A stretch of 6,407 nt of DNA from Vulcanimicrobiota bacterium (lineage in GTDB: Bacteria > Vulcanimicrobiota > Vulcanimicrobiia > Vulcanimicrobiales > Vulcanimicrobiaceae): the NCBI GenBank assembly GCA_014304965.1, contig JACRTZ010000164.1:1-6407 (forward strand), written 5' to 3'. Both the position numbers and the translations under genes were made by a program. Each line of letters begins with the position of its first letter. Within the stretch, counting starts at the first letter, position 1. Below, piece by piece: positions 1 to 6,145 of the stretch. The notes under the pieces were generated by a model. It had not been told where the DNA came from. It worked only from the letters and a program-made list of their open reading frames with translations, and did not search any database.

Positions 1-1
1 G

Positions 2-1342
2 TTCTCGCTCGGCTATTCACCCGATCGCTGGGATGGTCTGGTCAACGAACTCATGGAGAACGGGGTCGATCTCGAGGTCGCGCTCACGGCGGGGCTCGTG
101 CGGCGCGGTCAGCACGGTTTCTACGATTTCTATCGCGGCCGCCTGATGATCCCGACCTACGCCACGACGGGTGAAGTCGTCGCCTTCGGCGGACGCGCGC
201 TCGACGGATCCGAACCCAAATATCTCAACACCTCGACGACGCCGGTCTATACGAAGGGTCGCGGTCTCTACGCGCTCGAGCGCGCCCGGCGCGCGGCCGC
301 GGATGCGGGCGGTCTCATCGTGGTCGAGGGCTATCTCGATTGCATCGCCTTGCACCAGGCCGGCTTCACGAACGCGGTCGCGGCGCTCGGCACCGCGTTC
401 ACCGTCGAGCAGGCGGCCGAACTGCGCAAGTATGCCGAGCGCGTCTTCATCGCGTTCGACGCGGACGCGGCCGGGGCGGCGGCCGCTTCGAAATCCATCG
501 ACGTCCTGATCGCGGCGGGCTGCGTCGCGTTCGTCGTCCAGCTGGGAGCGGGCGAGGATCCCGATACGTTCGTGCGGACGCACGGTCGCGATGCCTTCGC
601 GGAACGCATCGCCGGTGCGGTGCCGTGGATTCAGTACAAACTCGATCGCGAGATCGACGAACTGCACGAGTCGCGCCTGCCCGCGGCGCTCGCGGCGCGC
701 TCGGCCGAAAAAATGGTGCGCAACCTGCCGTCGGAAGAATGGGATCGCTGGCGCGTCTATGCGGCCAACCGTTTGGGCCTCGCGCCCGATGATTTGCGCC
801 GCAGCCGCTTCATCGCCGACGCCGGGAGCTTCGCTCCGCGCGCGGGGCGGGCGACCCGCCACATCGCGCCCGCCGCCGAAGTCCCCAGCATCGATCGCGA
901 CGTGCTCGAGGCGCTGCTCGACGAGCCGTCGCTCGTCGAGGAATACCGGGAACGGATTCCGGCGACGATTTTCCGGGACGAGCGGTACCGGGCGGTCTAC
1001 GAGCGCTTGCTCGATACGGGCTCGACGGTCACGACCACAGCCGACGTCTTCGCGGCCTTTGCCGACGATCGGAATTCCGTGGACATGCTAGTTGCGCTCC
1101 AGAAGGGCGACCGCTCGTCGAAGGTGCGCTTTGCGGACTCGGCGTCCCGGCGGGCGCAACTCGACCGCATCGTGGAGTGGTTAGAAGAACGGTGCCTGAT
1201 CGCCCGCAAGCGGGAACTCGACGCCGCGATCGGCCGGTTGTACGAATCGGGACTGCCGATTCCCGACGCCGACCGCGAGGAGCTCGACGCGCTCGTGAAA
1301 CGGCTCGACCGCTCGTCCGCGAAACGGTTGGGAACAAAGTGA
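2..1342 (+). CDS. dnaG: DNA primase DnaG, 3' part (5' end outside window)
   Basis: DnaG makes the short RNA primers for lagging-strand and origin-proximal DNA synthesis at the replication fork and docks on the DnaB helicase. The open frame enters at the left edge and gives 446 residues before TGA. The first residues, FSLGYSPDRWDGL, are typical DnaG sequence, so the ATG at 53 is internal and not a start. Fragment residues about 38-80 are the basic RNA-polymerase subdomain (FYRGRLMIP, VVAFGGRAL, PKYLNTSTTP, YTKGRGLYAL). The TOPRIM fold follows, with metal ligands in VEGYLD (E109, D113), FDADAAG (D153, D155) and EDPDTFVR (D186, D188). Residues from about 296 to the end look like the helicase-binding C-terminal domain. 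By comparison with E. coli DnaG, roughly 155 N-terminal residues, including the zinc-binding domain, lie off the window. The second residue of the DxD motif is Ala where Gly is common; the acidic residues are intact. rpoD follows on the same strand, as in macromolecular synthesis operons. Confidence 0.97.
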   Translation, partial: FSLGYSPDRWDGLVNELMENGVDLEVALTAGLVRRGQHGFYDFYRGRLMIPTYATTGEVVAFGGRALDGSEPKYLNTSTTPVYTKGRGLYALERARRAAADAGGLIVVEGYLDCIALHQAGFTNAVAALGTAFTVEQAAELRKYAERVFIAFDADAAGAAAASKSIDVLIAAGCVAFVVQLGAGEDPDTFVRTHGRDAFAERIAGAVPWIQYKLDREIDELHESRLPAALAARSAEKMVRNLPSEEWDRWRVYAANRLGLAPDDLRRSRFIADAGSFAPRAGRATRHIAPAAEVPSIDRDVLEALLDEPSLVEEYRERIPATIFRDERYRAVYERLLDTGSTVTTTADVFAAFADDRNSVDMLVALQKGDRSSKVRFADSASRRAQLDRIVEWLEERCLIARKRELDAAIGRLYESGLPIPDADREELDALVKRLDRSSAKRLGTK

Positions 1343-1377
1343 ACCGCGCGTGCGGGTCGAACGAACAGACCAAGAGG

Positions 1378-1425
1378 ACGGACCGAACTGCTTCGACGTG
1401 CTCGTCGTTGCATGACTCGGTCCGT
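1378..1425 (+). repeat. Nested inverted repeat in the dnaG-rpoD gap (possible rpoD leader structure)
   Basis: The 141-base gap between dnaG and rpoD contains a perfect 9-base inverted repeat: ACGGACCGA at 1378-1386 pairs with TCGGTCCGT at 1417-1425. Inside its 30-base loop a second perfect 5-base stem, CGACG at 1394-1398 with CGTCG at 1403-1407, closes a TGCT tetraloop. The RNA could fold into a stem, internal loop and inner hairpin about 60 bases before the rpoD start. No run of U follows, so it does not look like an intrinsic terminator. A processing site or stability element between dnaG and rpoD is possible but is inference. I saw no convincing -35/-10 promoter in the rest of the gap. Confidence 0.45.
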
Positions 1426-1462
1426 TACGGCGTTCGCGCCGGCGCACGAAAACCCGATATGG

Positions 1463-1472
1463 AAGGAGGTGA
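1463..1472 (+). promoter_or_regulatory. Strong Shine-Dalgarno site for rpoD
   Basis: AAGGAGGTGA matches the anti-Shine-Dalgarno end of 16S rRNA over ten consecutive bases and ends 11 bases before the ATG at 1484. It fixes that ATG as the rpoD start over the in-frame ATG at 1412, which lies 24 codons upstream inside the predicted hairpin region and has no comparable site. Other starts in this window have weak or no Shine-Dalgarno sequence, so this one suggests high rpoD translation. Confidence 0.85.
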
Positions 1473-1483
1473 AAAACAAACTC

Positions 1484-2650
1484 ATGGCACGCAAGAAAAC
1501 CGCCGCTCCGCCGGCTGATGGCCAAGCCCCCGTCTCGCTCGAAGATGCGATCAAGAAGTTGGTCGAACGCGGCGAGAAAACGGGTTCTTTGACGTACGAA
1601 GAAATCAACGCCGTCTTCGAAAACGTCGAAGAGGTCAACGCCGAGCGCGTAGACGAGCTCTTTGAGGACCTTGCCGCGCGCAACATCTCCGTCGTCGAAG
1701 AAGCCAAGGATGAAAAGCCGGCCTCCGACAGCGACGAAGCCGCGGATGCTCTGCCGGCCGGTCTGTCGCTCGACGATCCGGTCCGGATGTATCTCAAAGA
1801 AATCGGCCGCGTTCCGCTACTCACGATGGACGAAGAAAAATCGCTGGCGATGGCGATCGAGTCGGGCGAGCTCGAAGCGCAAAAGAATGGCACGAGCAAC
1901 AATGCGATCATCGAAAACGGTTTCGAAGCGAAGCGAAAACTGACCGAGGCCAACCTGCGCCTCGTCGTTTCGATCGCGAAGAAGTACGTCGGCCGCGGCA
2001 TGCTCTTCTTGGACTTGATCCAGGAAGGCAACATGGGGTTGATTCGCGCGGTCGAGAAATTCGACTACCGCAAAGGCTATAAGTTTTCGACCTACGCAAC
2101 CTGGTGGATACGTCAAGCGATCACGCGCGCGCTCGCGGACCAGGCCCGCACGATCCGCATCCCGGTGCACATGGTCGAGACGATCAACCGTCTCATCAAG
2201 ATTTCGCGCCAGCTGCTGCAAGAATTAGGCCGCGACCCGACGGTCGAAGAGATCGCGCTCGAGATGGGATTGACGCCCGAGAAAGTGCGCGAGGTCATCA
2301 AGATTTCGCAAGAGCCGATCTCGCTCGAAACCCCGATCGGCGAAGAAGAAGATTCGCATCTCGGCGACTTCATCGAAGACCAGGAAGCGATCGCGCCTGC
2401 CGAGGCCGCCTCGGTCATGCTGCTCAAAGAGAAGATGGCCGACGTCCTCAAGAATCTGACGGAGCGGGAGCGCAAAGTGCTCGTGCTTCGCTTCGGTCTC
2501 GAAGACGGCCATCAGCGCACGCTCGAAGAGGTCGGTCAGGAGTTCGGCGTCACGCGCGAACGCATCCGGCAGATCGAAGCCAAGGCCTTGCGCAAGTTGC
2601 GCCATCCCTCGCGCGGGAAAGCGCTCAAGGATTACTGGTCCTCGGAATGA
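1484..2650 (+). CDS. rpoD: RNA polymerase primary sigma factor RpoD (sigma-70)
   Basis: The housekeeping sigma factor binds core RNA polymerase and recognises -35/-10 promoters. The 388-residue product, starting MARKKTAAPP, has all group-1 regions. Region 1.1 is at about 15-73 and is followed by an acidic linker (about 74-92). Region 1.2 is at 96-129 (DDPVRMYLKEIGRVPLLT). Region 2 is at 150-223, with NLRLVVSIAKKYVGRG, DLIQEGNMGL for core binding, and FSTYATWWIRQAI for -10 recognition and melting. Region 3 is at about 228-305. Region 4 is at about 318-380, with the -35 helix-turn-helix GVTRERIRQIEAKALRKLR. It lacks the long insert between regions 1.2 and 2 found in E. coli RpoD, as is usual in many phyla. 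Presence of region 1.1 argues for the primary sigma factor and not an RpoS- or HrdB-like paralogue. The stop TGA overlaps the ATG of the next gene. Confidence 0.97.
   Translation: MARKKTAAPPADGQAPVSLEDAIKKLVERGEKTGSLTYEEINAVFENVEEVNAERVDELFEDLAARNISVVEEAKDEKPASDSDEAADALPAGLSLDDPVRMYLKEIGRVPLLTMDEEKSLAMAIESGELEAQKNGTSNNAIIENGFEAKRKLTEANLRLVVSIAKKYVGRGMLFLDLIQEGNMGLIRAVEKFDYRKGYKFSTYATWWIRQAITRALADQARTIRIPVHMVETINRLIKISRQLLQELGRDPTVEEIALEMGLTPEKVREVIKISQEPISLETPIGEEEDSHLGDFIEDQEAIAPAEAASVMLLKEKMADVLKNLTERERKVLVLRFGLEDGHQRTLEEVGQEFGVTRERIRQIEAKALRKLRHPSRGKALKDYWSSE
2647..2650 (+). promoter_or_regulatory. ATGA stop/start overlap, rpoD to downstream gene
   Basis: The TGA ending rpoD (2648-2650) shares bases with the ATG at 2647-2649. 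ATGA overlaps are a common signature of coupled translation, so the exported protein should be made in step with the sigma factor unless an internal promoter inside rpoD feeds it. Confidence 0.85.
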
Positions 2651-3357
2651 CCGGCTCGGCTGCGCTTGCGGCGGCACTGCTCGTGCTGTCGATCGAACCG
2701 CCGCAGCCGGCGCCGACCGCGGCTGTTGCCACGCCGCAGGCGACCTCCACGCCCAAGGCGGCATTGCGCGAGATCGGTCGCATTCGCGCGCAGACGCCGT
2801 TCTGCCGCGCGTTCACCGACCACTTTAACGCCTCGGCCCGCACGATGCTCGGCAACGACGACGAGATCTCGTACGTCGATTTCACTTTTGGCTCGATCGA
2901 AAATCACTTCAAAGCGCGAGCCGGCGAACTGCTGTTCTACGACGACCGCGTCAAGTTGATCGCCTACGTCAAAGCGCTGCAGACGGCGTTGCCGGGCCTC
3001 CAGGCTGAGATCAACGCGTTGCGCAAGAGCGCCGCGCTGACGACCGATCCCGAGAACGCGAAAGCCGCCCGCGACGTGGCCGCGCAGTTGCAGAAGAGCT
3101 ATGACCGGCAGCGCCAGATCGCGATCGACTCGCTCGGCGTGATTCACGCGATGATGGACTATTCGATCGGAAATACCAAGGCGAGCACGAGCATCCAAAC
3201 CAACGTGCCCGGCGGCTACGACGAGTACCTCCAGACGACGCCGCCCGAACGGCGCGACGTGCGCAGTTACCTGAAGTTACATCAGCAGATGGACCGCATC
3301 GGCGACGCCGAAGCGGCGGCCGCCATCACCGCCGAAACCGTCGCGGAGCGCTGCTAG
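2647..3357 (+). CDS. Unnamed, probably exported protein translationally coupled to rpoD
   Basis: I do not recognise this 236-residue protein. Its ATG overlaps the rpoD stop as ATGA, so it is very likely translated by coupled re-initiation; the only Shine-Dalgarno-like bases (AAGG at 2627-2630) are too far away to be ideal. Residues 3-15 (GSAALAAALLVLS) are a hydrophobic stretch, followed by a Pro/Ala/Thr-rich segment to about 37, as in an exported protein with a flexible linker. The N-region has no Lys or Arg, which weakens a standard Sec signal peptide; a membrane anchor is also possible. The rest is mostly charged and helical, with probable coiled coil around 100-165 (LPGLQAEINALRK, AAQLQKSYDRQRQIAI). 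There are two cysteines, C53 and the final residue C236. Its gene faces the minus-strand TPR gene tail to tail. Function unknown; confidence is high that it is a gene and moderate that it is exported. Confidence 0.82.
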   Translation: MTGSAALAAALLVLSIEPPQPAPTAAVATPQATSTPKAALREIGRIRAQTPFCRAFTDHFNASARTMLGNDDEISYVDFTFGSIENHFKARAGELLFYDDRVKLIAYVKALQTALPGLQAEINALRKSAALTTDPENAKAARDVAAQLQKSYDRQRQIAIDSLGVIHAMMDYSIGNTKASTSIQTNVPGGYDEYLQTTPPERRDVRSYLKLHQQMDRIGDAEAAAAITAETVAERC

Positions 3358-3366
3358 CGCGGCTTT

Positions 3367-4644
3367 CTAACCGCCGAGCTGCCCGAGCCGCTTGCCGGCG
3401 GCTTCGTACTCGATGAAGTTCGTGGGACACGTCGCGAGCGCGCGACGCAGGAGAGGAATAACTTCGGCCCTACGCGAGGTCGCCAGGTCGTATTCGGCCG
3501 TGTAGTAATCCGCTTCGCACGCATAGCCGCGCACGCCGGTTGGATCCTCAGCCAACGCTGCGGAGCGGACGGCATCCGGCAAAACGCGTCCATACAGCAT
3601 CTGCATGACCGGTCCCGGCCAAGCGGCCCGGGCGGCGGCCTCGACCGGCGTGGGTTCTCGAATCGAGATTGATGGGGGCCAATGTCCGGTATTGGCGCGC
3701 ATGTCCGCAATCGTTTGCCACAACGCCGCGTAGGCGCGCTGTTGCGGACTCGCGCTGTATGCGACCGCATATGCGAGCGGCGCTCGACCATGGGCGGGGT
3801 CGCCGGAAAAGAAGCTCGTGATGCCGAGTTCGTATTCCGCGGCCGGCGCGCTCAGGCGAAAACGCGCGCCTTGCCGGAAATCGGCGAGCGCGCCGCTCGT
3901 ATCGCCGAGGCGCCGCTTCGCCACGCCGCGCTGCACGTACACGGTCGGCCAGAGCGGGTGCAGCGCGATCGCCTGGTCGAGTTCTGCGACGGCAGCCTCA
4001 TAGTCGAGACGCCGAAAATACACACCCGCCAGAATTTCGTGCGGCAGCGATGCACTCTTGTCGAGCGCCAGCGCCGCGCGCACGTCCCGAAGCCCCGCCT
4101 CGACGTCGCTCTTCGCGATCTTCGTGTCGCCACGGTTGGCCAAATGGCGCGCGACCGCGGGTGCGAGCGTGACGGCGCGATCGAGGTCTGCGATTGCGGC
4201 ATCGTACTTGCGCTGCGACCGATAGACGAGCGCACGGTCGTCGTAGACGTCGGCGTAGCGCGGGTCGAGCCGCAGCGCCTCGCCGAAGTCGCGCAACGCA
4301 GCATCGTCGTTGCCTTGATGGCGATAGGCGAGACCGCGATCGTAGTAGCTGACCGCCGACGCCGTATTGAGCGCAATCGCCTGGTCGTAATCGGCGATCG
4401 CGAGTTCGTTCTCGCCTTTGCGAAAATAGCCCAGACCGCGCATCACGTAGGCAGATTCGAGATACCGGCCCGCCGGCGCGGCGGCGATGATCTGTGCGTT
4501 GAGCCGGATCGTTTCGTCGAAATCGCCGCGCCGGAACGCGGCGTAGCCGGCGGCATAATCGCCGGCTACGTTCGTGGACGGGCTCGCACCGAGCGTGAAG
4601 AGTGCTAGGAGCAGCGCCGCCGCGGCGCGCGTGAGAGTGCTCGT
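3367..4644 (-). CDS. Secreted/periplasmic tetratricopeptide-repeat protein (ACG start proposed)
   Basis: This is a TPR scaffold protein of about 425 residues, probably periplasmic. With the ACG at 4644-4642 as codon 1, the N-terminus is a clean signal peptide, (M)STLTRAAAALLLALFTLGA, probably cut near residue 20-27. About seven TPR units follow, at roughly 28-60, 64-97, 98-131, 132-165, 166-199, 200-233 and 234-265, with typical cores such as YYDRGLAYRHQGNDDAALRD. Residues about 345-425 form a separate tail with the only two cysteines, C376 and C406 (CEADYYTAEY; CPTNFIEY), which could form a disulphide after export. TPR modules bind other proteins; the partner is unknown. No ATG, GTG or TTG lies in frame near the signal peptide. 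The nearest is a GTG at 4734-4732, inside the upstream gene, which would add about 30 Arg-rich residues. It ends 9 bases from the converging plus-strand gene. NlpI-like lipoprotein is excluded by the lack of a lipobox. Function otherwise unknown. Confidence 0.85.
   Translation of the reverse strand, partial: TSTLTRAAAALLLALFTLGASPSTNVAGDYAAGYAAFRRGDFDETIRLNAQIIAAAPAGRYLESAYVMRGLGYFRKGENELAIADYDQAIALNTASAVSYYDRGLAYRHQGNDDAALRDFGEALRLDPRYADVYDDRALVYRSQRKYDAAIADLDRAVTLAPAVARHLANRGDTKIAKSDVEAGLRDVRAALALDKSASLPHEILAGVYFRRLDYEAAVAELDQAIALHPLWPTVYVQRGVAKRRLGDTSGALADFRQGARFRLSAPAAEYELGITSFFSGDPAHGRAPLAYAVAYSASPQQRAYAALWQTIADMRANTGHWPPSISIREPTPVEAAARAAWPGPVMQMLYGRVLPDAVRSAALAEDPTGVRGYACEADYYTAEYDLATSRRAEVIPLLRRALATCPTNFIEYEAAGKRLGQLGG
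4542..4570 (-). repeat. Perfect 11-base inverted repeat inside the TPR gene
   Basis: CGTAGCCGGCG at 4542-4552 and CGCCGGCTACG at 4560-4570 are exact reverse complements around a 7-base loop. The mRNA could form a very stable GC-rich hairpin beginning 74 bases downstream of the proposed ACG start. The encoded residues (VAGDYAAGYA) contain a small amino-acid repeat that partly explains the symmetry. No U-run follows, so it is not an obvious terminator. A role in translation or mRNA stability is speculation. Confidence 0.5.
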
Positions 4645-4646
4645 TA
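4642..4646 (-). promoter_or_regulatory. TAACG stop/start junction replacing the usual TAATG
   Basis: On the minus strand the stop TAA of the 224-aa gene (4646-4644) is followed by CG, giving TAACG. In many operons this position reads TAATG, with stop and start sharing one base. Here the in-frame start of the TPR signal peptide falls exactly on the ACG. ACG is a known but rare bacterial start, so the junction fits coupled translation from ACG, or a T-to-C mutation or base-call error in a former ATG. Confidence 0.6.
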
Positions 4647-5318
4647 GTGGCCCATGTCCATGCCGGCCTTGCCGACCGGCTTGACGTCGGGATTCTTTTC
4701 GGCGAACGCGCCGTTGCGATTGGGCGTCGTCCACATCTGCAAATCCCATATGGCGGGGAACTGGAACACGAAACGCACGTCTTCGGCGCGTTTCGCGAGG
4801 CCCGCGGCGACGAGGTCGTCCGGGGTCACGCGCGAGGTTGCGGTAACGCCTTGCGCCGCGAACCGGCGCAGTGCCGCGCCGCCGAACACCGTCGTGCCGT
4901 TCGGCCCGACGAGGCCGAAGTGCACGTGATCGCCGATTTTCACCCACCGGCTGGGATCCACGCCCCACAGCGAGGGCGGGGTAGCGCTCGACGATTGCAG
5001 CACTGAGAAGTCCGCGCCGATCAGCCGGCCGTTCACGTCGTACCACAGTTGGCTCGGGGACTTGGCGTCCTTACTAACCCAGCGACGGTTCGCGTAACTG
5101 ATTGCGCCGGTGTCGTCCTCGTCCGTGTACCGCACGAACCCGGCGCGGCGTGCCGCGTCGAGCGTGGGGAAGCGCGCGTTCAGATCCGCGCTGACGTCTT
5201 CGACGAACTTCGTTTCGGCGGGCAGCGGGCGGCCCGACAGCTTGTCCGCGGCCGACACGGCAACGCAGCTTGCCCCGACCGCGACAAAAAGCAAAAGGCT
5301 CGCAAATGAACGTTTCAT
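4644..5318 (-). CDS. Unnamed secreted protein with HxH motif and Met/His tail
   Basis: I do not recognise a named family for this 224-residue protein. The start MKRSFASLLLFVAVGA gives a textbook Sec signal peptide, with probable cleavage after VSA (residue 23). C18 lies in GASC, which is a poor lipobox, so a soluble periplasmic or secreted product is more likely than a lipoprotein. The mature part has aromatic-rich, probably beta-rich segments (WVSKD, SQLWYDVNGRLIGADFSV, RFVFQFPAIWDLQMW). It has a His-x-His pair at 131/133 (GDHVHFGL) and ends in GMDMGH. The HxH pair and the Met/His tail could bind a metal such as copper, but nothing else in the sequence supports this. The ATG has no visible Shine-Dalgarno site; it lies 22 bases after the upstream stop. 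The stop TAA overlaps the proposed start of the TPR gene by one base. Confidence 0.85.
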   Translation of the reverse strand: MKRSFASLLLFVAVGASCVAVSAADKLSGRPLPAETKFVEDVSADLNARFPTLDAARRAGFVRYTDEDDTGAISYANRRWVSKDAKSPSQLWYDVNGRLIGADFSVLQSSSATPPSLWGVDPSRWVKIGDHVHFGLVGPNGTTVFGGAALRRFAAQGVTATSRVTPDDLVAAGLAKRAEDVRFVFQFPAIWDLQMWTTPNRNGAFAEKNPDVKPVGKAGMDMGH

Positions 5319-5340
5319 GCGAGCCGACTGCGCTTCGGAG

Positions 5341-6144
5341 CTAGGGCGTCCCTGTCGGCTCGGGCACGATAGTCCCGAGCGGCGCCGGCGTCACGGTTGG
5401 AACCGGGGTCGGCTTGGGCGCCGGGGTGCGGCGCGGGGGCGGCGGCAACGGCGTGAACACCGGCGTCGCGGTGTAATCGGTATGCGGCACGTCGTAATTC
5501 GTCACGAGGGGCGGCGGCGCCAGAATCGCGACGTAATTCGGATTGCTCGCATCGATCGTCGCGCCGGTCAGCGCACGCAGTTCGGCGCCTGGAGGCAGCA
5601 CGTACTCGCGCCCCTTGCGCAGTGCGTTGTACAAGTTCGCTCCGGGAACGAGCACGTCGGTGACGGTGTCGGTCGCGGCGCGGGTGCTCTGTTGTCCGCT
5701 CGTGCGCTCGATCGTGAGAAACTCGTGATTCGCGCGCACCGGAAGCGTTCCGGCGTTCGCGAGCTGCAGGGGGTTGATGCTGATTTGGATCGAGCCGTCG
5801 TTGTTGCCGGCGGCGGCTTTATGCACGTTGACGACGGTGAGCGTTGCGGGCGCGCCGGCCGCTGCCAACGTCACGCCGTTGACGATCAGCGCATCCTTCA
5901 AATGCATGTGGACGATCTGGCCCGTCTGCGACTTGTTCGAACCGAACGAATCGTCCAAGACGAAGAAGATCGGCGAACCGAAGGGTAAGGTCGGAGCGGT
6001 CGACGAGGTCGTCGCCTCAACGGCAGCCGGACTTTTACCGGCCTCGGGCTGCGGGGGCGGGATGGCCAAGGCGGGGGCGACGGCAAGCGCCATCGCCGCC
6101 ACGCTTATGGCTCCGAACGCCGTGCGCGCTGGGCGAGGAATCAA
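5341..6144 (-). CDS. Unnamed secreted beta-rich protein with Pro/Thr-rich C-terminal tail (TTG start)
   Basis: This 267-residue protein starts at TTG (6144-6142). That start gives a signal peptide with three arginines (MIPRPAR), a hydrophobic core and an ALA cleavage site near residue 27; no better in-frame ATG exists. AAGG about 9 bases upstream, inside the end of the preceding gene, can serve as ribosome binding site, and only one base separates the two genes. Residues about 54-205 form one domain rich in beta-type patterns (GQIVHMHLKDALIVNG, GSIQISINPL, GREYVLPPGAEL). Alternating-hydrophobic segments of the form 'G..V.l.l..dl.vnG..l...Gapa..tV' recur in many bacterial secreted proteins of unknown function. 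Residues about 229-267 are a Pro/Thr tail (TPLPPPPRRTPAPKPTPVPT) that is probably unstructured and may span or contact the cell wall or outer surface. There are no cysteines. The position suggests co-expression with the KGG stress protein and the two secreted proteins downstream. Specific function unknown. Confidence 0.88.
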   Translation of the reverse strand: MIPRPARTAFGAISVAAMALAVAPALAIPPPQPEAGKSPAAVEATTSSTAPTLPFGSPIFFVLDDSFGSNKSQTGQIVHMHLKDALIVNGVTLAAAGAPATLTVVNVHKAAAGNNDGSIQISINPLQLANAGTLPVRANHEFLTIERTSGQQSTRAATDTVTDVLVPGANLYNALRKGREYVLPPGAELRALTGATIDASNPNYVAILAPPPLVTNYDVPHTDYTATPVFTPLPPPPRRTPAPKPTPVPTVTPAPLGTIVPEPTGTP

Positions 6145-6145
6145 C

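Noticed and set aside
17..862. 281-aa open frame on the minus strand opposite dnaG
   Set aside because: It lies wholly antisense to the conserved polymerase and TOPRIM motifs of DnaG and is Arg/Asp-rich shadow sequence.
1408..1460. Possible rpoD promoter (TTGCAT at 1408, GATATG at 1457)
   Set aside because: Matches to -35 and -10 consensus are poor and the spacing is wrong, so no promoter can be supported.
1412..1483. Upstream in-frame ATG that would lengthen RpoD by 24 residues
   Set aside because: The ten-base Shine-Dalgarno match lies between this ATG and the one at 1484, and the extra residues do not resemble the start of sigma factors.
997..2034. 345-aa open frame on the minus strand across dnaG and rpoD
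   Set aside because: It is antisense to two certain genes, is Ser/Arg-rich low-complexity sequence typical of a shadow frame in GC-rich DNA, and has no recognisable domain.
2104..2646. Frame-1 extension upstream of the ATG at 2647
   Set aside because: It lies inside rpoD out of frame, is Arg-rich shadow sequence, and the hydrophobic export segment begins just after 2647.
3386..3403. 6-base stem AGCCGC/GCGGCT as a terminator for the plus-strand block
   Set aside because: It is short, lacks a following T-run and is inside the coding end of the TPR gene.
3682..4608. 308-aa open frame on the plus strand opposite the TPR gene
   Set aside because: The minus-strand frame has clear TPR repeats and a signal peptide; the plus frame is Arg/Val-rich and mirrors the repeat periodicity of the real gene.
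4645..5046. In-frame N-terminal extension of the TPR protein up to an ATG at 5046
   Set aside because: It is an Arg-rich shadow of the 224-aa secreted gene and would bury the signal peptide about 135 residues inside the protein.
5110..5988. 292-aa open frame on the plus strand opposite the two secreted proteins
   Set aside because: It spans the junction of two convincing minus-strand genes and is Arg/Gly-rich with no motif.
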